Notes under the pieces: model-generated
The model's database searches: none
What the model was told of the DNA's origin: nothing
Seen by the model: the letters and a program-made list of their open reading frames with translations, nothing else
Assembly (NCBI RefSeq): GCF_023146395.1
Contig: NZ_JAGLCD010000006.1
Location: 1 to 64,000 of the forward strand
DNA from: Aeromicrobium sp.
GTDB taxonomy: Bacteria > Actinomycetota > Actinomycetes > Propionibacteriales > Nocardioidaceae
Direction of reading: 5' to 3'
Length of the DNA: 64,000 nt
Program-made: the position numbers and the translations under genes
Shown: piece after piece, positions 15,411 through 22,316 of the stretch
Layout: the number at the start of each line of letters is the position of its first letter
Numbering within the stretch: the stretch's first letter is position 1

Positions 15411-16373
15411 ATGCGCCGTGACGACGACGTCTCCACGCTCGTCGAGGCGGCACGAGGCGACGGCCCGGGCAAGGCCCGGGCCGTCGCCCGCCTGATCTCG
15501 CTGGTCGAGGTCGACTCCCCGAAGCTCCGGGAGGTCGCCCGGCAGCTCGTGCCGCACACGGGCGCCGCCCACGTCGTGGGCCTGACGGGCTCTCCGGGCG
15601 TCGGCAAGTCGACCTCGACCTCGGCCCTGGTCACGGCACTGCGGGCCTCCGGGCGCACCGTGGGTGTCCTTGCGGTGGATCCGTCGTCGCCGTTCAGCGG
15701 CGGGGCGTTGCTGGGCGACCGCATCCGCATGTCCGACCACGCGACCGATCCGGGGGTCATGATCCGGTCGATGGCCAGCCGCGGACACCTGGGCGGTCTG
15801 GCCGCTGCCGCACCCCAGGCCCTGCGAGTCCTGGACGCGGCCGGGTGCGACGTCGTGCTGGTCGAGACCGTGGGGGTCGGTCAGTCGGAGGTCGAGATCG
15901 CCGGGCTGGCCGACACGTGCCTGGTCCTGCTCGCGCCCGGCATGGGCGACGGCATCCAGGCCGCCAAGGCCGGCATCCTGGAGATCGGCGACGTGTTCTG
16001 CGTCAACAAGGCCGACCGCGACGGCGCCACTACGACGCGTCGGGAGCTGCGCGGGATGCTGTCGATGACCGAGCGCGCCGACGGGGCCTGGAAGCCGCCC
16101 ATCGTGCTCACGGTCGCCACGACCGGCGACGGTGTCGAGGAGCTGCTCGCCGAGGTCGACGGGCACCGCCGGCATCTCGAGACGTCGGGGGAGGGCCGGC
16201 GCCGACGCCTCGCCCGGGCCCGGCGCGAGATCGAGGCGATCGCCCTCGGCGAGGTCACCCGGCGTTTCGGGCACCTGTCGGGCGACGCCCGTCTCGACGG
16301 GCTCGCGGCCGACGTGCTTGGTGGCACGACCGACCCGTACCGCGCCGCTGAGGTCGTGCTCGACCAGATCTGA
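15411..16373 (+). CDS. meaB: MeaB G3E-family GTPase, mutase chaperone
   Basis: A 320-residue P-loop GTPase that gates cofactor delivery to, and protects, B12-dependent acyl-CoA mutases. It has Walker A GSPGVGKST, the switch-region VDPSSPFSGGALLGDRIRM, switch II ETVGVGQSE and the base-specificity motif NKAD. Homologues end in a helical dimerisation arm like the C-terminal ~60 residues here. It lies 31 bp after the thiolase and is probably co-transcribed. The partner is most likely MeaA, the only B12 mutase in the window, though a methylmalonyl-CoA mutase elsewhere is possible. Confidence 0.93.
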   Translation: MRRDDDVSTLVEAARGDGPGKARAVARLISLVEVDSPKLREVARQLVPHTGAAHVVGLTGSPGVGKSTSTSALVTALRASGRTVGVLAVDPSSPFSGGALLGDRIRMSDHATDPGVMIRSMASRGHLGGLAAAAPQALRVLDAAGCDVVLVETVGVGQSEVEIAGLADTCLVLLAPGMGDGIQAAKAGILEIGDVFCVNKADRDGATTTRRELRGMLSMTERADGAWKPPIVLTVATTGDGVEELLAEVDGHRRHLETSGEGRRRRLARARREIEAIALGEVTRRFGHLSGDARLDGLAADVLGGTTDPYRAAEVVLDQI

Positions 16374-16451
16374 ACCACACCCGGGCGTGGGCGGCCCCCG
16401 CTTCGGCGCGCCTCCCTCGTGCTCCTGCGCCGATGGCCTAGAAATGAGTCC

Positions 16452-16610
16452 GTGGTGAAGAAGGCACTGGTGCTGCTCGTCTGCGGGTTCGCGCTCTACT
16501 ACCTGCTGACCGCGCCGGCCGAGGCGGCCGACGCGGTCGAGGGCGCGTTCAACGCCGTGATCGATGCCTTCGGCAACGTGGGGGTCTTCGTCCAGGAGCT
16601 CTTCGAGTAG
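16452..16610 (+). CDS. Small membrane protein
   Basis: A peptide of about 52 residues: VVKK start, a hydrophobic segment (ALVLLVCGFALYYLLTA), then an amphipathic helix (AFNAVIDAFGNVGVFVQELFE). Two adjacent GTG codons (16452, 16455) can start it. It precedes the PH-domain membrane protein by 10 bp, and such small proteins are common before this gene in actinobacteria. Function unknown. Confidence 0.55.
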   Translation: MVKKALVLLVCGFALYYLLTAPAEAADAVEGAFNAVIDAFGNVGVFVQELFE

Positions 16611-16620
16611 CGGGCCGTCC

Positions 16621-17169
16621 ATGATCCGAGCGCTGGCCGAGCGCGTCCCCGAGCAGCAGGTGGAGCGTCACCTGCTGGCCGACGAGGGTGAGCACATCGT
16701 CGACCTCGTCCGTCATCACGGCATCGTCTACGCCCTGCCGAGCGTCGAGCTGATCGGCGTCGCGACCCTCTGGCTGCTGGCCCTGTTCGGTCCCATCTCC
16801 TGGGGCTGGGTCTTCCTGCTGGCCTCGGTCGTCCTGCTGGCCCACGCGCTGTTCGTGACGGCCCGCGAGCGGCGTGACGTCTTCGTGATCACCAACATGC
16901 GCGTGTTCCGCGCCTCCGGCGTGTTCAACGTCAAGATCGCGACGATGCCGATCACGCGCATTCTGGACATCACGGTCGACAAGCCGCTGCTCGGGCGCCT
17001 GATGGGCTACGGCCACTTCGTGTTCGAGTCGGCCGCCCAGGCCCAGGGGCTGCGTGACATCCGGTTCATCGGCGACCCCGACGGCCGAGACCTGACGATC
17101 CAGCGGGTCGTGCAGCGAGCTGGCTTGCGAGGGCCGCGCGGCGGAGTGCCGCCTCACCACCTTCTCTAG
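16621..17169 (+). CDS. PH-domain (bPH2/YdbS-like) membrane protein
   Basis: A 182-residue protein: a cytoplasmic N-terminal helix, two membrane helices (around residues 36-80, including ELIGVATLWLLALFGPISWG and FLLASVVLLAHALF), then a bacterial pleckstrin-homology-like domain (DVFVITNMRVFRASGVFNVK, TRILDITVDKPLLGRLMGYG, FVFESA). YdbS-type proteins sit in the membrane with unknown function. Its neighbours offer no specific role. Confidence 0.78.
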   Translation: MIRALAERVPEQQVERHLLADEGEHIVDLVRHHGIVYALPSVELIGVATLWLLALFGPISWGWVFLLASVVLLAHALFVTARERRDVFVITNMRVFRASGVFNVKIATMPITRILDITVDKPLLGRLMGYGHFVFESAAQAQGLRDIRFIGDPDGRDLTIQRVVQRAGLRGPRGGVPPHHLL

Positions 17170-17172
17170 GAT
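17167..17172 (+). promoter_or_regulatory. -10 box 6 nt before the thioredoxin-TPR gene
   Basis: TAGGAT then GGAGGC then ATG at 17179. The spacer could instead be a ribosome site for read-through translation (GGAGG), so both leadered and leaderless translation are possible. The hexamer overlaps the upstream stop codon. Confidence 0.4.
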
Positions 17173-17178
17173 GGAGGC

Positions 17179-18081
17179 ATGAGCTTCTCTCGTCCAGGTG
17201 CCCTTGACCTGTCTGCCCTCGCCCGCCCCGCCGGTGGTGCGGCACCGGGTGCGTCGTCGACCGGTGGCTGGGTCGTCGACGCGACGGAGGCCGACTTCCA
17301 GCAGGTCGCCCTCGAGGCCTCGCTCCAGCACCTGGTGGTGCTGAGCCTGTGGTCGCCGCGGGCCCGCGAGAGCGCCGACTTCAACGCGCGGCTCGGCGCC
17401 GCGGCCAACGCCTACGACGGGCAGCTGCTGCTCGTGCAGGTCGACGTCGACGCGAACCCGGGCATCGCCCAGGCCCTCGGGGCCCAGGCGGTGCCGCTCG
17501 TGGTCGGACTGGTCAAGGGTCAGCCCGTGCCGCTGTTCCAGAGCGCGGTCCCCGACGACCAGATCCGTGGCTACTTCGACGAGCTCATCCGGCTGGGCGC
17601 CGAGCACGGGGTCACCGGGCGTGCGCCGGCCCCCGGTGACGCGGCCCCGGCGCCGGAGGAGCCCGAGGACGACCCGCGCTTCGCGCCGGCCGACGCCGCC
17701 TTCAACGCCGGCGACCTCGACGGGGCGATCGCGGCCTACGAGAAGCTCGCGGCGCAGAGCCCGGGCGACGCCGAGGTCGCCGAGCGGCTGGCCGGAGTGC
17801 GCCTCATGGCCCGCACCCAGGGTGTCGACCTGCAGCAGGCCCGTGCCGCGGCCGCCGATGCGCCCGCCGACGTCGAGGCCCAGCTGCTCGTCGCTGATCT
17901 CGACGTGAGCGGTGGGCACGTCGACGACGCCTTCGACCGGCTGATCCAGCTCGTGGCGCGCACGGCCGAGTCCGACCGGGACCGCGTGCGTGAGCGGCTT
18001 CTCGAGCTGTTCACCGTGGTCGGCGGCGACGACCCCCGCGTCGCGACGGCCCGGCGTCGCCTCGCGACCGCTCTGTACTGA
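17179..18081 (+). CDS. Thioredoxin-fold/TPR protein (CnoX/YbbN-like) lacking CxxC
   Basis: A 300-residue protein with an N-terminal thioredoxin domain (about 30-145) and C-terminal TPR-like helices (about 165-300, including DAAFNAGDLDGAIAAYEKLA). The redox site is lost: the position after the LW of LSLWSPRARESADF reads SPRA instead of CGPC. The usual cis-Pro region is present (GAQAVPLVVGLVKG). Such proteins act as holdases or co-chaperones rather than oxidoreductases. The order thiolase then thioredoxin-TPR recalls M. tuberculosis fadA4-Rv1324. Client unknown. Confidence 0.85.
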   Translation: MSFSRPGALDLSALARPAGGAAPGASSTGGWVVDATEADFQQVALEASLQHLVVLSLWSPRARESADFNARLGAAANAYDGQLLLVQVDVDANPGIAQALGAQAVPLVVGLVKGQPVPLFQSAVPDDQIRGYFDELIRLGAEHGVTGRAPAPGDAAPAPEEPEDDPRFAPADAAFNAGDLDGAIAAYEKLAAQSPGDAEVAERLAGVRLMARTQGVDLQQARAAAADAPADVEAQLLVADLDVSGGHVDDAFDRLIQLVARTAESDRDRVRERLLELFTVVGGDDPRVATARRRLATALY

Positions 18082-18194
18082 CCCTCGGACCGGCCGGTTC
18101 TCGGCGCGACCGCGAGTCGCCCGCCGCGGGGTCTGGACGCCGGTAGTGTCGGCCGGGCGGTCCAGCACGGGCGGACCGCGATGCGGGAGGGACG

Positions 18195-19169
18195 GTGCGC
18201 GCGATGCGGCGCAGGATCGGTGCGTGGGCACTCACGGTGCTCGGCGTGCTCGTGGCCCTCGTGGGTCTCGCGGTGATGGTCGTCCTCGGGCCCGACGGCC
18301 GGGTGACGACAGGCCCGCACGCGATCGACACCGACACCGCTGCCGTCGTGACCGCGCCGGGGGCCGTGCGGTTCGTCGGGGTGCAGGTCGACCTGCTCGT
18401 GGAGGTGCCGATCGACAAGCCCGTGTTCGTCGGTGTGGGTAACACCGTCGACGTCCAGGACTACCTCCAGGACACCGCGCGCGTCGAGATCACGTCCTAC
18501 GCCGCGCCGTGGACGATCCAGACCCGGGACGTCGAGGGGGAGCCGAATCTCCCGTCGGCGCCCACGGCACTGGACTGGTGGGTCGTCTCGCAGGCGGGTC
18601 TCGGGGGAGCCGACATCAGCCTGACGCTGCCCGACGAGCCCGTCTCGGTCGCGGTGGTCGCGGTCGGTTCGACGAATCTCTCGGGGCTCGAGGTCACGAT
18701 GGCCTACGGGATCCGCGGTGGGTTCGGGCGCGGCGCCGGGATCGCGCTGCTCGGGATCGGGCTGGCGTGGTTCGGTGTCCTGCTGCGCCGGCGGCACCTG
18801 TGGCGAGAGCCCGACCATGACGAGGACGCCGAGTTCGTGGAGGAGGTCGAGGTCTTCGTGTACGTCGACGAGCACGGCGTGGAGCACGAGATCGATCCCG
18901 CCGAGCTCGAGGGCTTCGAGATCGTCGACGAGGAAGAGATTCTGGAGGGGGCCGAGGCCGAGGCCGACGACGGTGCAGACGAGGCCGCTGACGTGGCCGT
19001 CGACGAGCCCGTCGACGAGCCCGCACCCGGAGGCGGAGCGTCGGCCGAGCTCCCTCGGCCGGTGTACGTCTGGATCGACGACGACGGGGTGGAGCACGAG
19101 GTGGGCGAGGACGAGCTGCACGAGTTCGAGATCGCCCCGGACGACGAGCCCGAGGACGGCCCGCGATGA
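18195..19169 (+). CDS. Two-helix membrane protein with duplicated acidic VEHE motif
   Basis: A 324-residue protein: N-terminal membrane helix (about 9-31), an extracytoplasmic beta-rich domain (about 32-175), a second helix (about 180-196) and a very acidic cytoplasmic tail. The tail contains two copies of one motif about 70 residues apart: VYVDEHGVEHEIDPAELEGF and VYVWIDDDGVEHEVGEDEL, each followed by FEI-like residues. The GTG at 18195 is chosen because GGAGG lies 5 nt upstream; ATG 18204 is possible. A TAGTGT -10 lies at 18144-18149. Its stop overlaps the following lipoprotein gene. No known family recognised. Confidence 0.7.
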   Translation: MRAMRRRIGAWALTVLGVLVALVGLAVMVVLGPDGRVTTGPHAIDTDTAAVVTAPGAVRFVGVQVDLLVEVPIDKPVFVGVGNTVDVQDYLQDTARVEITSYAAPWTIQTRDVEGEPNLPSAPTALDWWVVSQAGLGGADISLTLPDEPVSVAVVAVGSTNLSGLEVTMAYGIRGGFGRGAGIALLGIGLAWFGVLLRRRHLWREPDHDEDAEFVEEVEVFVYVDEHGVEHEIDPAELEGFEIVDEEEILEGAEAEADDGADEAADVAVDEPVDEPAPGGGASAELPRPVYVWIDDDGVEHEVGEDELHEFEIAPDDEPEDGPR

Positions 19170-20104
19170 GGCCGGTTCGTGTCGTGATGGCCCTCGTCGT
19201 GGGCCTCACCCTGGCGGCGTGCGCGATACCGCACCAGCGCGACGACACCGGTGCCAGCAAGCTGGCGATCGAGGAGGCGGGCGTCGACGCCGTCTACGCG
19301 CGCTATCGCGAGGTCTACAACGCCGCAGTCGACATCGACTCCGCGCAGCCGTTGTCGGTCGTGGAGCGCGGCAGCGTCCTGGACATCGACACCGCGGCCT
19401 TCCAGGTCGAGGGCGGTGCCGTCCGCACGACGCTGCGGGCGGACGAGGTCGCGATCCCGCGGTTCAAGGCCTACCCCCTCTGGTTCATGGCGGTCGCCTC
19501 GACCGAGGACGGCGCCGAGCGTCGGGTCCAGGTCTTCAGCCGCATGAGCTCGGTCGACACCTGGACGCTCGTCGCGAGCCCCCGGATCGTCGCCGAGGCC
19601 ACGCTGCCGAAGCTGCGGGCCAGTGGTGACGCGAACGCGCTCGCCGTCGCCCCGGACGACGATCGCGGCATGGTCCTGTCTCCGCAAGCGGCGGTGGACG
19701 CGTACGTCGCGTCGCTCTCGGCGCTCCCGGAGGCGGCCGGTGACGACGTGGCGGGCGACGACGCCTTCCTGCAGCAGATGCGCGACGCGTTCGCGCAGAA
19801 CCAGCAGCTCGCGGACGTCGAGTTCAGCCAGGCGTGGGGCGCCGATCCCGTGGAGCACGCGATCCGGACGTCCGACGGCGGTGCACTCGTGTTCGCGACG
19901 CTGCATCGCGCCGACCAGTTCCAGGTCACCCCAGGCCGCAGCGTGACCTATCCCGACGGGACGGTGCAGAGGGCGCTCGCGCCGGAGGGCATCGTCGGCA
20001 GCGGAACGGTCCGGTTCGACCACCAGGTGCTCCTGCTGGTGCCACCGGGCAACGGCGAGATCCGCGTCCTGGGTCAGTTCGGTGGTGTCGTGGCGGTGGA
20101 GTAG
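19166..20104 (+). CDS. Lipoprotein of unknown function
   Basis: A 312-residue exported lipoprotein with signal peptide and lipobox LAAC at residues 16-19. The mature part has two similar-looking halves with repeated strand-helix patterns (KLAIEEAGVDAVYARYREVYNAA; QAAVDAYVASLSALPEA). It overlaps the membrane-protein gene by 4 bases (ATGA), so the two are probably translated together and may form one envelope complex. The stop codon is the first triplet of a dispersed repeat. I do not recognise the family with certainty. Confidence 0.7.
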   Translation: MRPVRVVMALVVGLTLAACAIPHQRDDTGASKLAIEEAGVDAVYARYREVYNAAVDIDSAQPLSVVERGSVLDIDTAAFQVEGGAVRTTLRADEVAIPRFKAYPLWFMAVASTEDGAERRVQVFSRMSSVDTWTLVASPRIVAEATLPKLRASGDANALAVAPDDDRGMVLSPQAAVDAYVASLSALPEAAGDDVAGDDAFLQQMRDAFAQNQQLADVEFSQAWGADPVEHAIRTSDGGALVFATLHRADQFQVTPGRSVTYPDGTVQRALAPEGIVGSGTVRFDHQVLLLVPPGNGEIRVLGQFGGVVAVE

Positions 20105-20193
20105 GGCGCGCGACTCGTTCCTCGTCGCTCCACCGGCTCGTTCCTCGCCGGTGCCGGGCTTCGCCCGGGCGCCTGCCTCGCTTCGCTCGGCAC
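20102..20193 (+). repeat. Dispersed intergenic repeat, copy A
   Basis: About 90 bp beginning with the TAG stop of the lipoprotein gene (TAGGGCGCGCGACTCGTTCC...) and nearly identical to 41711-41804, which begins with the TAG stop of dnaE2. Only a few substitutions and a small indel separate the copies. It contains hairpins CACCGGC/GCCGGTG and GCCGGGC-TTC-GCCCGGG. Likely a REP-like palindromic element that can act as a terminator. Confidence 0.75.
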
Positions 20194-20372
20194 GTGGATC
20201 TGCGGGGGCCGGGCTTCGCCTGGGCGCCTGCCTCGCTTCGCTCGGCCCGTGGATCTGCGGGTGCCGGGCTACGCCCGGGCGCCTGCCTCGCTTCGCTCGG
20301 CCCGTGGATCTGCGGGTGCCGGGCTACGCCCGGGCGCCTGCCTCGCCTGCGGCTCGGCCCGTCGATCCACGG
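20153..20372 (+). repeat. Four-copy 55-bp tandem array
   Basis: Copies start at 20153, 20208, 20263 and 20318 with a constant 55-bp period; each contains GCCGGGCTTCGCCCGGGC-like and GCCTCGCTTCGCTCGGC hairpins and ends GTGGATCTGCGG. The last copy decays (GCCTGCGGCTCGG). The array extends copy A of the dispersed repeat. There are no unique spacers, so it is not a CRISPR. It fills the 297-bp gap before the convergent Nudix gene. Confidence 0.85.
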
Positions 20373-20401
20373 GTGGCCGGCAGTGTGTGCGCCTGACCGG
20401 C

Positions 20402-21268
20402 TCACTCGGGGGCCAGCGGTGCCTCGCGGTAGCTGGCGACTCCGGCGGCCACCGAGGCGAGCACCTCCGTGGCCGCAGCGGTGGCCTTCTCGCCGATCGT
20501 CGCGACGTCGCACCAGTGGACGCCCGCGATCTCGGTCGGCTGGAGGGTCATGTCCGACGTGATGGACTCGTCGGCGACCCCGAGGTCGAACAGGAAGATG
20601 CAGGCGTCGTCCCAGCCCCGCCAGGCGGGCAGCCAGCTCACCGTGACGAGGTCTCCGACCTCGACGTCGAGCCCGAGCTCCTCGAGCAGCTCGCGGCGCA
20701 GCCCGACCGCCGGGGACTCGCCGACCTCGACGACACCCCCGGGCAGGTCCCACTCCTGCTTGTAGGTCAGCTCGCACAACAGGACCCGGCCCTCCTGGTC
20801 GCGCCAGAGGCCCTGGGCGATGACGCGCTTGGTCGGCAGTCCGGCGTTCAGGATCGCGATGAAGCCGTCACGGGACCGCGCGGGCGGATCGGTGGCCAGT
20901 CGGGCCATCAGCACGCGGTCCGGCTCGCCGTGCGGGCCGCGCAGGAGCCCTTCGCGCCGTAGTCCGCAGATCGACGCCGCTCGCACGTCGGTGCTGCGCT
21001 CCACCGGGATCCGGGCCTCGACCCGCCCGGCCCCGAGCTCGCCGAGCACGTGGTCGACCGCCAGCCCGACGGCGTGCAGCGCCCACCGCAGGGCGGAGTC
21101 GCCGGAGCCGACGTTCCAGCGCACCGACCACGTCGAGCGCGACTCCTGGCGCAGCGCGACCGAGCCGACTCGTTCGCCGTCCGCCCACACGCTGTAGCCG
21201 TCGAACTCGGCCTGGGAGCGCTCAGGGCGCAGGGTGACGGTGTCGTCGGCGATCTCGCGTGCGTCCAT
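20402..21268 (-). CDS. GNAT acetyltransferase-Nudix hydrolase fusion protein
   Basis: A 288-residue two-domain protein. Residues 1-125 resemble a GNAT acetyltransferase (RWALHAVGLAVDHVLGELGAGRVEARIP, then ICGLRREGLLRGPHGEPDRVLMARL). Residues 130-285 are a Nudix domain with a complete Nudix box, GGVVEVGESP followed by AVGLRRELLEELGL. Such fusions likely act on nucleotide-like substrates, but neither substrate can be named. The ATG at 21268 has GAGAGG upstream. Convergent with the lipoprotein operon. Confidence 0.8.
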   Translation of the reverse strand: MDAREIADDTVTLRPERSQAEFDGYSVWADGERVGSVALRQESRSTWSVRWNVGSGDSALRWALHAVGLAVDHVLGELGAGRVEARIPVERSTDVRAASICGLRREGLLRGPHGEPDRVLMARLATDPPARSRDGFIAILNAGLPTKRVIAQGLWRDQEGRVLLCELTYKQEWDLPGGVVEVGESPAVGLRRELLEELGLDVEVGDLVTVSWLPAWRGWDDACIFLFDLGVADESITSDMTLQPTEIAGVHWCDVATIGEKATAAATEVLASVAAGVASYREAPLAPE

Positions 21269-21418
21269 GCCTGCCTCTCGTGCGGCCCCCCGGTCGCGGG
21301 CCCCGACCACCGTACGCGGTCACGTCGGTGCGCCCCTATGCTCGGCGACATCGACGAGGCGGGCCACCCGGGCCGCGACGTGAGAAGCGGCCAGAGGGCC
21401 GCGGGCGAGGAGACTGAC

Positions 21419-22198
21419 GTGGGAGAGTTCGTGCGGCTCGAGGTTGCCGACGGGGTGGGGACGATCCGCCTGGACCGACCGAAGATGAATGCGCTCGACG
21501 CGCAGGTGCAGCGTGAGCTGATCGAGGTCAGCCGCGAGGCCGACACGCGCGACGACGTGGCCGCGGTGGTCCTCCACGGCGGCGAGCGGGTCTTCGCCGC
21601 CGGCGCCGACGTCAAGGAGATGGCGGAGATGTCCTACCAGGAGATGGTGCGACACGCCCACCTCCTGCAGGAGTTCACCCGAGCCGTCGCGGCCATCGGC
21701 AAGCCCACGGTCTCCGCGATCACGGGATTCGCCCTCGGCGGAGGCTGCGAGCTCGCCCTGGCGACCGATCTGCGCTTCGCTGCCGACGGCGCCAAGCTGG
21801 GTCAGCCCGAGATCCTGCTGGGGATCATCCCCGGCGCGGGGGGCACGCAGCGCCTGGCCCGCCTGGTGGGTCCTGCCACCGCCAAGGACCTGATCTACAC
21901 GGGACGTTTCGTCGACGCCCAGGAGGCGCTCGCGATCGGCCTGGTCGATCGTGTGCTCCCCGCGGACGAGGTCTACTCCGCGGCGGTCGCGTGGGCGGCG
22001 CAGTTCGTGGGGGGCGCGTCCCTGGCCCTGCGCGCGGCCAAGGCGGCTGTCGATCGCGGGCTCGAGGTCGACCTGCAGTCGGGGCTGGAGATCGAACGCG
22101 TGGAGTTCACCGGCCTGTTCGCGACCGACGATCGCACGGCGGGAATGACCTCGTTCGTCGAGAATGGACCCGGGAAGGCGACTTTCACCGGCCGCTGA
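21419..22198 (+). CDS. Enoyl-CoA hydratase/crotonase
   Basis: Hydrates trans-2-enoyl-CoA; in this setting probably 3-hydroxybutyryl-CoA to and from crotonyl-CoA, between Hbd and Ccr. The 259-residue protein has the crotonase oxyanion-hole segments AAGADVKEM and GFALGGGCELAL, with the two catalytic glutamates in GGGCELA and QPEILLGIIPGAGGTQRL. The GTG at 21419 has GAGGAG 7 nt upstream. A TATGCT -10 lies at 21336-21341. Chain-length specificity is not determinable; a general beta-oxidation role is equally possible. Confidence 0.9.
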   Translation: MGEFVRLEVADGVGTIRLDRPKMNALDAQVQRELIEVSREADTRDDVAAVVLHGGERVFAAGADVKEMAEMSYQEMVRHAHLLQEFTRAVAAIGKPTVSAITGFALGGGCELALATDLRFAADGAKLGQPEILLGIIPGAGGTQRLARLVGPATAKDLIYTGRFVDAQEALAIGLVDRVLPADEVYSAAVAWAAQFVGGASLALRAAKAAVDRGLEVDLQSGLEIERVEFTGLFATDDRTAGMTSFVENGPGKATFTGR

Positions 22199-22316
22199 GC
22201 TGCGTCGACCGGCCCCGATGCGTCCGCGGTCTGCCTGAAATGTGCGTGGACGCTAGTGACACTTGAGGCATACTGATGCGGACGTGACCCATCATGGCCC
22301 GCGAGGAAAGGGAGTC

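Noticed and set aside
18429..18440. GGTAAC resembling the TTACC-N4-GGTAA arm
   Set aside because: It lies inside a coding region (V-G-N-T) with no left arm; a chance match.
20153..20372. CRISPR-like array
   Set aside because: The 55-bp units are contiguous with no unique spacers and no cas genes are present.
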